A stretch of DNA of 64,000 nt from Stereum hirsutum FP-91666 SS1 (lineage: Eukaryota; Basidiomycota; Agaricomycetes; Russulales; Stereaceae), in the NCBI RefSeq assembly GCF_000264905.1, contig NW_006763131.1, positions 2,870,708-2,934,707 on the forward strand. Direction: 5' to 3'. The position numbers were made by a program, and so were the translations under genes. Positions 51,362 to 63,200 of this stretch are shown here, piece by piece. Below the pieces are notes generated by a model. The model saw nothing but the letters and a program-made list of their open reading frames with translations. It was not told where the DNA came from and searched no databases. Numbering within the stretch: the first letter of the stretch is position 1; the number at the start of each line of letters is the position of its first letter.

Positions 51362-52265
51362 ATGCCGCACGCACCATCGCCCCCGACCGTCTATTCTTTC
51401 CCCACTGCTGACGTGCTCTCTGAGGCACTTGCGAGCTTCATCATCAAAGCGCAGAAGGAGGCGGTCGAGAAGAAGGGAAGGTTCACTGTAGCAATATCGG
51501 GTGGAACCTTGCCTTCGAGGCTCACAGCGCTCGCGGGCAAGCCTGGTGTGAAGTGGGACAAATGGTGCGTAATTCTCCTGCTCTCACTCCAGGAAAACCC
51601 CCTTTTCAATTGTGCATTTCCGATTGGCTGACCGACTGCTTTTTCGGAATCTTTAAACAATCTGGTATTATTTGGACGCGCATGGCGGCTATAGGCAAGT
51701 CTTCTATGCCGACGAGCGCTGCGTCCCGCTCGACCATGAGGACTCCAATCACCGTCTTGCAACGGAAGAATTCTTCCGCCACACCACAATCCCATCCGAA
51801 AACATCCACACAATCGACACCTCCCTCCTCAACGACCTCGAAGAGCTTTCCGACGCCTACGAAAAAGAGCTCATCCGTGAATTCGCACAAAAAGATTCTG
51901 CTCGTTTCCCCATATTTGATCTCATCCTCCTGGGTGTCGGTCCAGACGGACACACGGCTTCATTATTCCCTGGGCATGAGTTGTTGAGCGAGGAGGATAG
52001 ATGGGTGGCTTGGATCGATGATAGCCCGAAGCCACCGCCGAAGAGGATCACATTGACGTATCCGGTCATTAACCATGCGGCGAGGGTCGCGTTCGTTATG
52101 ATTGGGGACAGCAAGGCGCATGTGTTGCAGAGTGTGTTGGATAGGCCGGAGGAAGGGTTGCCGGCGGCCAGGGTGAGGCCTGTGAGTCCCGGGCACCTGT
52201 ATTGGTTCTTGGATGATGCGGCATCGTCCAAGATTGCTCATGAGAAGGCGGAGTTCAAGTTGTGA
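51362..52265 (+). CDS. 6-phosphogluconolactonase
   Basis: Hydrolyses 6-phosphogluconolactone in the oxidative pentose phosphate pathway, in the cytosol. Exon 1 starts MPHAPSPPTVYSFPTADVLS and has RFTVAISGGTLPSRLTALAG, the phosphate-binding loop. The intron runs from GTGCGT after the codons for VKWDK to TATAG near 51690. Exon 2 gives the family blocks WQVFYADERCVPLDHEDSNH and FDLILLGVGPDGHTASLFPG. The middle has RITLTYPVINHAARVAFVMI, and the end is SPGHLYWFLDDAASSKI. Both signature motifs (ADER and GPDGHTASLFPG) are intact. Stop TGA is at 52263-52265. About 250 residues, as in other eukaryotes. Yeast relatives are SOL3/SOL4. Confidence 0.95.
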
Positions 52266-53339
52266 AGGTTGGGAGGCAAAGATGAAGAGTTCGTGGGTTA
52301 GACTACAGGTTGTGGGAAGGATGGGGCGAGATCGGACGAATTATGAAGGGTATAAGTGATGAAGAAGTTTATGATTTTTGTTGTTGTTGTATTTGTGTGC
52401 GCGTTTAGAGTCAGAGTCGCTGTGTTCTTTATTCCCTCATAGTATGCTTTTCCATCTTCGACCGTCCTTTGCTTTCTTCTGTAGCCACTTCTCCATTCCA
52501 ATTCTTTTTGTTGGATTTACGCGATACGAATATAGAGGCTTCCAGCTTTTCTGTAGCTTCATCATTGTCGTTAAAGAGCATTTTCAGGCAGACAACATTG
52601 TCGGGAGAATCTTTGCTCGCCACAGGTTTCATGGACCGAAAGGGTTTTTTCTCTGGTGCGAGCTAACTCTTCAGGAGTGTAATTACCTTTCCCAGTGCAT
52701 CACACTCGAGAGAGGTACGGTCTTTGCTTTCTCGAGTTTCGCAGTATGTACAATCTTGATCGACGCCACACTTACAGGGATATGGTCCTGTCAGTATTCG
52801 CCAGTTCTTTGAGCATCATGATCATACTTCCTGGTCTGTAGGTAGGGCTCCAGCGATGTGCTTAATACCTAGACTGATTATTCCAGTATTTATCCACGCT
52901 TTTTGGAGAATACTTAGGCGGTCCATCTCTTCTACCTTCGCTAGTGCTGAGGTGGCATCCTATGACAAGGTCAAGTAACAGTTCATAGTCAAGGGCCCTC
53001 TGATCACTTGACTACACACATCATACAGCATCAACACAGGGTCTGTTCGGATTCAAAGCTTTCCGAGCAAGGTTTTTTGAGTCTACGGGCGAAGGCAAAA
53101 CGTTGAGCGTCGGTGCGCTGGAGCCTGGCGGGACGATGTTCAACGTTCGACCTCGGTGCATCGGTCCGTATTGAGGCGGCCCGGGATTGCCGCTACCCCG
53201 GACGAGGTTTGCCCGTGCCACTTTTAGGATTGTTTAAAGAGGACCCAGTCGACGAAATGTCCGAGGTTCTACTTCTCTCGTCTACCCCAATCTCTTTACC
53301 ACCCACTCAACCGCCAGAAGGAGCCAGAAATCGATAATC
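52266..53339. other. Intergenic region, no supported gene
   Basis: Contains the 3' flank of the lactonase gene and the promoter of the oxidoreductase gene. The frames present are short and not family-like. Confidence 0.4.
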
Positions 53340-55464
53340 ATGTCTAACGAACAGAAACTCAATGTTTTGATGTGTGAGTGGCTCTTGTCGCACTCGGCAC
53401 TGCAAGAAAGTCTCGCGATGTACTTACGATTAGATTTCAGGTGGAACTGTGAGTACGGAGGGGCGAAAAGTGGCTTTTTTCAGTCGCTGACGGTACGAAA
53501 AGGGTGAATATACCACGGGATGGACGGGTTCAGGAGCATCAAAGTCGGACAAGAAGGTAACTGCTGAATAGTTGGATAGCCTCCACGACGCTCGTGTTGA
53601 TCATGTCATGTCTTTAGATCGGCGTAAGGATACGCACACACACTGATCGTCGACACAATACTGATGGTCGTTATAGGTTGTTGGATTAACCTTGTTCGAT
53701 CTTCGGAGGCTGGGCAAAGTATGTGATTCCGCCACTGCTTGCACTTGAAGTGCCACAGAAGTTCAGGTGGCCTCCTCGTCTAGGTCGACAAGCTCGGCAT
53801 GGTCGGAGTCAATGGAAATAAATTCCCTGCCATTCGCCAACATCTCAACGAGAACATTGGCCAGGTATATAAGGACATGGATACTACGTTAGTGAAAGGG
53901 CTTTGCCTTCGCTCTTATAGGACGCTAAAGCCCCTATTGCCACACCAGGTTTGACGCCTTCCCCGAGGAGACTAAAGTTGATCCCGAAGCGTGTGCGTAT
54001 TCTAACGGATCGCTTATTATCTTGGACCCACTTTGACACTAATCTCTTTGTTGCAGACAAGGCTGCTATCGATGGCCTCAAGCCAGGAGATGCGGTCATT
54101 ATCTTCACTCCTGACAGTGCGTATTATGGACTACATCTGCGCGTTCACAAATTCACAGCTACCTCGTGTTTGCAGCTACTCACTACCCCATCGCAAAATA
54201 CGCCATTGAACGCAACATCCACGTCCTCGTTACAAAACCTGCTGTCCAGCTCCTTTCCCACCACCTCGAGCTCGTCCAGCTCGCGAAAAAGCACAAGGTC
54301 GTGTGTATGGTCGAGCACCACAAGCGGTCTGTTCTATTTTTTGGCCTCTATCTAGTACTATGGTCGCTGATAACTATTGCCTATGCTAGCTTTGATCCAG
54401 TATACAGTGATGCTCGTGCGCGCGCGGCCTCGCTTGGAGAATTCAACTTCTTCAACGCCTGGATGAGCCAGCCGAAGAGCCAGCTCGAGACTTTCCGTGC
54501 ATGGGCTGGTAAAGACTCTGACATCAGGTTCGTCGACCAAATGTTCATTCGTTCTGCTGACTAAAGTGTTGCCTTTGTAGTTACTACCTGTCCTCCCACC
54601 ACATAGATATTTGCTGTTGGATTCTGCAGGGCAGGGCGGTCCCCACCCGTGTCGTAGCGAGCGCCGCGACTGGAATTGCTACCAGTGAACCATACAATTG
54701 CGTACCTCAAACAGAAGACACCATCACTCTCCTTGTTGACTGGCAATCACTCAGTAGCTCCAAGCACAAGGGTACCGCGGTATACACCGCATCGTGGACG
54801 GCACCCCTCAAGTCAGGTGTTCACTCTGCGCAGCACTGGTACTACATGGGAGAGAAGGTTCGTCGGCTCACAGTTTATTTTGCCGTGCCGCTGCTATTCG
54901 GAGCGCGAATCCTCTCTCGAATAAAGTTCATGGCTTGGCTGACTTTGGGTTGGACTTCACCTCTCCTTCGATCGGTCGGTCGCTTTCGCTCTTTTAGGGA
55001 GACATCAATGTGGACCAAGCCCATCGTGGGTACGATGTCACGGTGGACGACTCTGGGAAATCCTGGTCCAACCCCTTCTAGTGCGTCCACCTCTCTACTC
55101 TTCCTTCTTCTGTTCGACTGCTAATCGTTATATCTTCGGCCGTCATCTATGCTGATGCTCATTTCCGCGGCGCCGAATATGCTATCTCTTCCTTCTCCCC
55201 AACAGCATGAAGTATTCGCCCTCCGAGAGTGGCCACTTCGATGGTCAGCGCGGCTATGGCTACGTCTCTATCGAGAAGTTCATCGATGCTGCGCGGAGCG
55301 TCAACGCAGGCACGGTCGCTTTCGAGGACTTCGACAAGCACGGCCTGCCGACGATTGCGAACACGGTACTCACGACTGCCATTCTGAACGCGGGACGGAT
55401 AAGCTTGGATGAGAAGCGGGCCGTGGGCATCAAGCAGAATGGAGACGAGTGGGTCCTTGAGTAG
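53340..55464 (+). CDS. Gfo/Idh/MocA oxidoreductase, D-galacturonate reductase-like
   Basis: An NAD(P)-dependent Rossmann enzyme close to fungal putative D-galacturonate reductases (gar2 type), which reduce the pectin sugar acid D-galacturonate to L-galactonate. Exon 1 (53340-53373) reads [11 protein letters not shown]. Exon 2 is only 8 nt (53441-53448), exon 3 is 53503-53556 and exon 4 only 6 nt (53618-53623), followed by 53677 onward. Spliced, they give the strand-turn [19 protein letters not shown], then [15 protein letters not shown]. Later blocks are [40 protein letters not shown] and [20 protein letters not shown], where the EKP-like TKP and EHHKR motifs sit in the family active site. 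[33 protein letters not shown] and a C-terminus ending WVLE complete it. About 440 residues. The micro-exons would defeat simple gene finders. Substrate is inferred from similarity. Confidence 0.85.
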
Positions 55465-58400
55465 ACGCTTCCGAGTATGGTCTGCCCTTGTCTCGAGGGG
55501 GGATACGGAGATGGGATGGGATTTAAGGTTGTAGACCGCGAGAGCCATATAGGCAGGTGAGACGTGCTCGCGAGCAGTAGACATGGATTCGAATGTGATT
55601 GTATCGAGTTGTATTTGTTACCCGCCGATTGGAACTTATGAAAGCGAGAAGCTTGACTCCATATGGTTGAGAGTATGTGATAGTTCTGTGATATGTGATG
55701 GAGATGAAGGTCATGTTACAGTTCCTTCACAGCGGGATACGCGGCGTACCTTGTCGGATAACTGTACGTGAAGTGTACCCTTCTTACTCGTGTGTGAAGT
55801 CGCCCGTACGTTCTGTACCATCATTAATCACTCCTTCAAATAATCGGCGACAACGTAGGAGCGATGATGGTGGTACCATCGACTTCATCCATGGCGTAGA
55901 GCTCAACAGAACGCGGAGCAGAACTACGTACGCCTCGTCCATTCTTCTGATCCGAAGTATACGTAGCCCTACAAATGATTTCAATAAGGTCATTACACCA
56001 CCCAGTGTACTTATACAGCCCATTGCGTATCGTACCCACCTTCGACGATATCATAGCCACAATCATAGGGGTCCTCAATGATTGGAATTTCAGCGTTGAT
56101 ACTTCTCGTCAGGCCAGCGCTCGACGAGCGGCCGCCACGACCGAACAACAACAACGTTCTGATAGACATTCTCGAGCGTCTAGCTCTCTGAGCATCACAA
56201 GTACTGTCCGTTCTGTATGATAGCTCGTGTGAGCGGTGGTTCGTGTGAAGCTAATCCATAAATCCAAACGAGGCCAAAAAGCGCAGATCCGGAAGCGTCC
56301 CCTCCATACTCTGCCACTGTCCCATGAGCATGAGCAAGTGCATTTCAGGGCTTTTTCAGGGCTTCAAAGCCCCGTATCACACTGGCATATCACTTACTCC
56401 TCGCTGTCAAGCGTATGAATCGACGTTTCATCGGCTTAGATCCATGGAAGGAAGGAATGTCCGAGTTAGTAGCAGTGAGTCTGCGATAAGTAGGGCAATA
56501 ATGACGCACAAATGCGCGACTCCGACGCCCTATCACTTATGTAGCCCACATAAGAACACGCAGAGCTCAAATAACGGACGAACGACGGCGAACGCAGCAC
56601 GAGCTATCGTCATTCATTCAGAGTCGTGACGACGACTCACGAGAAATGGCCTCAAAGAAAAAGGCAGACAAAGAATAAAGGTTCATTATGATAAACCAAA
56701 AGCGGACAGAGAAAGGTACTACGCACACGCACAATATTGATATTCAACCACAGGCCATGACTATGACTGCAGCCACTCACCACAGATCCATAGCCAGCCA
56801 AGTCTGAATCCAACTCGTCTTGCAATCGCCAAGAGGTCCTCAGGCCTCAGCGTCTATCAGTACAGGAGAACCAAATCCCTCACCTTCCCACTGTAACATC
56901 TACAAATTCAGCGTCGTATCGTAGCCTGCCATATCGACGTCATCGAACGTTCACCAGCTGGCTAGAACTCCGGTACGGTACGGTATGGATCGTACCTGAG
57001 AAGGTGACCAGGCTCTGAGTTGAATATGAATGTTAGTCTTTTCAGCTAGCTAGCCTACGGCGGATAAGTCAGGAGCTCGAGAGTCGAGGCGAGGTAAGGG
57101 GCGGGCTTACCGAGCTCAAGGTTTAGAAACAGGTTCGTTCCGTCTGACATCCACATCCACATCCAAGGGGTACATACATACACTTGTAACTAACTCCCAC
57201 AGCCACGATGCACGAATTCGAATGCACGTACGCGTACGCACGCAGTCACTGGCCAGACCAACCGGTCTTCGAGCAGCCCCAATCATTGATAGTATTCTGT
57301 ATTCTGTCAAAAGATAAGTAAGTAACCCAAAACCCCGACCCGGTGACGATAAACCACCGTCCAAAACAATTGGAAAGACACGATTGACAGCGGTAGAATG
57401 GAAGGTAGTGTAGCACAAGGGTGCCGGGTGCTTCAAGGGTGAGATCTGAGACGGACGCTAGCGCTTTCGGGGCCTCAGCTTTGGCCTTCAGATGACGACC
57501 CGATTCCGATGGTTGACGACCGCGTATGTCAGTACGTTCACGCCGACCGGCCGGGGTAGGAAAAGGGGCGAGGGCCGATGGGTAGGGGAAGTAGGGAAGG
57601 ATACCATTAAAGCATTAGCTCGAGAAAGTGAAGAGGAGAAAACGCACGCGCACGGTGAAGACTACGTTCGTTCCTGATCGGAGGTCCTTGTATGGGTCTT
57701 GAGACACGAGGGCGTGAGGAGCTTGGACCTTGCGTTCAGGAGTTGAGGGATCTCGAACGGCGAGAGCAGCCTATCACGCGACGAGGGAGCTAGTAGTATA
57801 GAACACGATTTGCTATTGGAAAACGACGAGTGGTAGTAGACGGGATGGAGGATGGATAGGCCCTACGAACAGAGGCAGAGTTGATGCGACGACGAAAGAA
57901 TGTAGGTACTGAAGCTGAAGTTGAAAAAAGGATGGGGTGTTGCAACAAAAAGGATGAGCTGTAAAAAAAGGGGGGTAATATGGACAATGCAGAAAGCTTG
58001 TGTAACGACTGGGACAGGATGTGAGATGATTGTATGAGTGTTCGAGACGATAGATGATGGGAGTGGGGTACTGAGGATATAAAAGACGAGTACGAAAAAG
58101 GGTGTGAAAGCTGAAGGACAATGTGGGTAAGTGGGTAATAGGTACTGTAAAGTGAAGAATAAGATAAAATAACAGGTGCGCGACTAAACGAGACGATACT
58201 AGAATGAAGACTGTCGACCTCAACATCGCGGTAGGGACTATGAGGAATGTATAAGAGCCAAAGAGAAATGAGAGGTTTGCATATGTGAGAGAGAGGAGAG
58301 ATGGATGAAGGCAGAGGAAAAGAAAAGGGGGAGTCGCGTGCGATTGATAAACCCTGAACGAAGAGGGGGGCCAGGGAGTGCAGCCCGATAGAAGTACATT

Positions 58401-58732
58401 GCAGACGTGAGCTCCAGAATATACGCCAATATCGACGGCTGCAGCGAGAAGCCTCGACTCCTGTTCAACGATCCACCCTCGAGAAGGTGGGGAAAATTGA
58501 TAGATGAGGGAGTGCCAAAGAGCCGAGAAAAGTGCAAAAGAGAGATGCATGGATGATGGAGATTGCAGATGAGTCGAGAGAGAGAAAAATATTGCGTCTG
58601 TTGATTGGCGTTCAACGACGGCGTGTCTGTGTTGATGATACATTTTGCGGGAGGGTTATGCGAGATGGATGGTCGACAGGTAAGGAGATTATGGTCCAGA
58701 CCGCCGACAGAGAAGAACGTGATTTTGGATGA
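55465..58732. other. 3.3-kb gene-free region between two convergent genes
   Basis: The flanking genes both end here, so it should hold only 3' ends, yet it is unusually long. A minus-strand frame of 276 codons (57813-58643) is Phe/Ser/Tyr/Leu-rich, lies just downstream of the cyclin stop on the same strand, and has no family features; it looks like an A/G-rich 3' tail read the wrong way. Short frames elsewhere are not convincing. A long cyclin 3' UTR or a non-coding transcript is possible. Confidence 0.4.
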
Positions 58733-60284
58733 TTATACAACCATCGAAGACCGTGGAGATGCGGCAGCGTTGTATGGGTGGAGGACCGGACGACTGATGG
58801 TCACGAATTCGTGGGGCAAGTACTTCTCCGGCGGGTTGTCGTTGACCTTGTTGACAACCGGCTCGAACGTCTTTGAAGCGTTTTCCTTGTCATCCGCCGC
58901 GCACGTGAAGGAATCGTTCGAATACGCAGGACTGGTCGGCGTCTGGGGCATCTCGTCTGAAAGGTCGGACGCGGTCGTCGTCGCGCTCATCGGGGTCCCG
59001 AATGCAGACATACTCGTCCGGCTCGGCGTGAGCGGTGTCACGGTGGACTTTGCGCGAACGAAATGGCCGCCTTCGATGTAGAACCGCACGACGAGCGTCG
59101 CGGCCTTTGAGAAGAACGCGTACGAGTACTTCTTGACGAGGATTTCCGACAGGTCCTCCACATGTTTGGAGAGCTGAAGGTCCAGGGCCTCCACGACGTC
59201 AAAGGCCTCCTCGGTCTCTTCGAACACGCGACGAGGCTTGCCGCACAGGAAGCGGGCGAGCATGAGGGAGCCGAGTGCGATAGACGAAGCTGGGAATTTG
59301 ATGAATGCTCGATAAAAGAGAGTAATTTCCATCAAAAAGCGGGCGACGTGCTGGACTTGCATCTCCTCCGAACGAGGGCTGCGGCAGTAGATACGCAACC
59401 AGGCCTCGGCGGTGGGATGGCCCAAACTCCACTGGATGGTCTGGAGAACGTGGCCTTCCATCTGGATGAACGCCGATTCGTCGTACTCGTTACGGCAATA
59501 GTGCACGAGCTCGGAGACGGATGGAACCCGGTCCTTCGCATCCTCAAACTTCGCGGCGATCCACAGGGCGGCGCAACCGACGAGCTGGTAGTGCTTGATG
59601 TAGACGACTCGGCGAGACACGTAGCGATCGAGGACATTCAGGGTGAGGTACAACGTTTCGGGGCGGAGGCGGAAAGTGAAGTGGAGCTCCAAGAGGAATT
59701 CGACGAGACAAGGACGCATATGCCACTTGATCTCTGGCTGTTGGTCCATAGACGAGGTGGAGCCCATTGTGTAGCGCTGTTGGAGAGGTGTCAGGATCCG
59801 CGGAGGTCTGCGACTGAAAAAGATGACTGACCTCCATTTGGTACATGTAATTCTGGATTTCGTCCCGGTATTCGTCCTCCATTTGAGGGGCCTCCCGGCA
59901 GAGGGTGACAGCGGCGTGGGCGACGAGCTGGTCGCGCTGGCGCTGTTGTTCACGCTGCATCTTGAGGGCGTGCGGTGAACGACAGGCGACGGCGGAAGGG
60001 ACGTTGGGGGAGCTCGCCAGCTGCTGCTGCTGTTTTCGGGTCTTGTAGATGCCATGTGGAGATGGCCGCTTCTTCGGGTAGGCGGTCGAGCGGGAAGATT
60101 TGGAGGATGAGACGGTGACGTCTTTCATGTCGAGGGCGGTGTTGTCTGAGGAAGAGGACATTACGGTGAGCGGACTAGAGGTGCAGGGTCGACCAGGCAC
60201 GAGGGAAGGAAGAGAAGGGAGAGTATTATCGGCACGAGTGTGATATACGGGATTGTGAGAAGACGAAGAGATTATAGAAGACAT
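58733..60284 (-). CDS. G1-type cyclin (Cln/Puc1-like)
   Basis: Two exons, 59832-60284 and 58733-59776, with a clean GTCAGT..CAG intron. The N-terminus is Ser-rich and basic (TAYPKKRPSPHGIYKTRKQ) and could contain a nuclear signal. The cyclin box starts AVTLCREAPQMEDEYRDEIQ, then MRPCLVEFLLELHFTFRLRP with the MR..L.{1,2}FL pattern, LNVLDRYVSRRVVYIKHYQL and GCAALWIAAKFEDAKDRVPS, and ends near EGHVLQTIQWSLGHPTAEAW. The conserved Arg of MRP and the Lys of AAKFED are present, so CDK binding is likely. The second fold is present but weaker. The C-terminus is Thr/Pro and Ser-rich (PLTPSRTSMSAFGTP; DEMPQTPTSPAYSNDSF), with PEST-like character and likely CDK sites for turnover. About 500 residues. Which CDK it binds is inferred. 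Confidence 0.88.
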
Positions 60285-63200
60285 TTTTTAGCCGAAGAAG
60301 AGCGAAAAAAAGAGGGAGAGAAGGGAGGGCGGTGCGCACGCAGACTGGCGGGAAGCAGAACTGCGAAGAGGACTCGAGAGCAGAGGCTGCTCATGTAACT
60401 CGGAGCGCAAACACAGCGACCAAACACTCTGACGGGCCGCCCGCTCAGTATACGCCACCCTCGGAAAGCGCTCCGATCGCGAAGGCATGGTTGGGGAAGC
60501 GGGAGAAGACTCACGAATTGAAAAGTAAAGAGAATAAAGTGGGGCGTCGGACGCAGATTGCTTGGAAGGAGGAGTGTGTGCGATGGCGAAGTCGACACGG
60601 AGGGAGAGTATGGTGTGGGAAACGACCTGTAAAGAGGCGTCGATGTCGTAGTCGTATCAGCGTGCAAATCGTTAGGGAGGAGGTATGATACGTCGTGGAC
60701 AAGGAGCGTCGGGGGGCGAAGGGAAGAGACGTGGACGTCGTGGAAGACGAGAAAGAGGGAGGACAGGGACGCAGGCAACAAATACGGCCGCGCCGGGGGT
60801 CCGGACACGGATAGCCTGCTTTTGGCGATAGAAGCTGCCGTTGCTCTATCATACTATCGATCAAGCCCTCCGTCGCGACCCTTACGTACGATATGGGCCA
60901 CAGTGCACAGCAGAGTAGATCATTGTTCACCTTGTTTCCGACTGTAAGCAACTGCAGTCCTCGTCAGCACCGCCAACATCGATATGCCTATCGTCCAACA
61001 CCGCACTCACCCAATATGTCTGCTTCCCCCGCTTCAATCCGTATCTGAGACCACAAAGCCCGCCTGTCAGCTCCTATCCCCGTCTGCAGCACCCCCTCAG
61101 CGCTCGTGACACTCACGAATTGGCGATAGATAGATAATATTGCTCGGACGACGACCAGAGTGAGTGTGCGCACAGTCGTGCGATTAGGGGTCGGTCAATA
61201 TTAGGATGTATCAGTGTGTCGAAAAAGAATGGACTGGGTGAGTGCTCTTGTCTATCGAGGCCAACGTCGAGCCGTGGTCGAAGCCGCAGAGGGTGAGTGT
61301 GCCGAGCACCGAAGCTGGCCGTCCGCTCCCAAGCTATCCGTATCTATGAGCAGCCAGAGGGCGGAGGTTGTGGAATAGAATATAGGATCCTGCAAGTCTT
61401 CTCAGACGCTGTCTTCAAGAGGAGGGCGGCAGGTCTCGCAATGCGCACCAGGCGTGTTTCGCTTATGTCCTTTGCGCCCACTGCTATACCTCATCTCCAC
61501 GGCCATATCAGCGGCATACGCAGTGTGAACTCACAGTCCACGTTCTCAGCCTGCAGGCAGGTCCACGACAGCAGATTCGCCCATCGCTCTGATCGTTCGG
61601 GAACATCCACGCAGTCCAAGGGCTCCCCTCCTGCTCCATCCAGCTCTCGCATGCGTTCTCCACCGGCTTTACTCACCGTCTCACCCGTCTTACTCGCTTC
61701 GAATCGTCATACAGAACGCCGACGACGTTTCGTTTCCAGGTTCAACTACAGAAACGCTGCTCCATCATCCAAAATTCAAGCTCGAGGTACGCACGTCTCT
61801 CGCCTGCGCTTCCGAAATGAAAAATGCATTTAGAGACTAAAGTTATGCGTTCTAGTTCGGGTCTCTGAGACCGCGCATATAGAAATACACTCTCGCCTGC
61901 TGGTCTTGTCCTGGTCCGGCGAACCTCTCGCACCGCCATCTTCGCTCTTATACGGGACAGCCTTGTTCTCGCTGCCCACCCAAACACCCCCATCAGTCAC
62001 GCCTTATCGGATATCACATTCCTCCCGTATTGGCCTCACTTCCGGATTCATACTCACGCCTCCACCTGACATGCTCAAGTACTTGCGTAGAGGGAGGGCC
62101 ACAAATATGCATCGCCAAAGCCGAGGAGAACGAAGGTCGGACGCTGTCCTTTCCTGGCCATGGGTCGTCCATGCATCAGATACGGACTAGCTCCAAGACT
62201 TTTTCTTGTCGCTGATTGTGACTGTTGCCTACTGTTCCATGCAGCAATATTACATGAATTAACAATTAACGTCGGCCGACATGCGATGCGTGAAGTGAAC
62301 AAGATCATGCGCAGATATATATAAAATGCAAACACTAATCCAAAAACACCGATACGTACGGGGCACGGGCGGCGCTTGCTCTCTTTCAATTCCTTCTGAT
62401 CAAGTCTCTCGACGACGTTCATCTCACCATCTCCGACATCAATAACAATGACCAGCTCCATTCAGTTATAGACGAGCCCCGTCTCCGCTGTGGACGCTCG
62501 GCGGCATCGACGGCACCGTCAGCCACCATCTTTCACCTTGAGACCTTTCTTCCCCCTCTCGCTACAAAGTTCGCCATGAGGCGACCCAACAATGGCGAAC
62601 CACGAGCGGGAAATAACCTGACGCTATCGTTCACGTCCCTCGAAGTTCCCCAACCCGCCCACGCCACTCGAATTCGAAGCCCGTCCGACGGTTCATCCAC
62701 TGGCCGACTCGCATCTTGGGCCGGTCGGATCCCCGAACGAGTGGAGGCTTGAGGCTGTAGAACAGCGTCCAAGTGATCATTTCTTTCTTTTGGGCTGTGA
62801 TCCCCTGGGATTCAAATATAACTTGTAAGTCGGTAGTACCACCGAACACGCCTTTGCTCTTCTGTTCTTCTGAGGAGGTGGAGGCGGGTGCAGTACTAGT
62901 ATCGCTATTGCCTATTGCTCCGGTGAGAAACGCACGGCGCAAGGCGGTGAATGGAAGTCACGACTCACGGTACGGTGAAGAAGGCTCATGATCCCCCAAA
63001 CTATGGTTGGCCTGGGTATGTATGTATGTGGCCTGAGTGGCAGAAACAGAAACTTGTGATCAGAAAGATACGCCATCGAACAATCGAACAACACTTCCAT
63101 CCCGGCGGATTTGCCACTGCGCACCGAGCGCTGAGCTTTGATCTTGAATTGCGAACACTCTGGACTCGCGAACACATGCAACGAGCGTAGTTTTCGTGGG

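Noticed and set aside
57813..58643. Minus-strand frame of 276 codons downstream of the cyclin
   Set aside because: Composition is dominated by Phe, Ser, Tyr, Leu and Pro, with no domain. It lies in A/G-rich plus-strand sequence just past the cyclin stop, which keeps one minus frame open by chance.
60272..60808. Minus-strand frame of 178 codons upstream of the cyclin
   Set aside because: Leu/Ser/Pro-rich and overlapping the cyclin start region; more likely a pyrimidine-rich 5' leader.
62631..62989. Possible small minus-strand gene
   Set aside because: Some stretches look protein-like, but the nearest start (62989) is in another frame and the gap is too short for an intron, so no valid model could be built.
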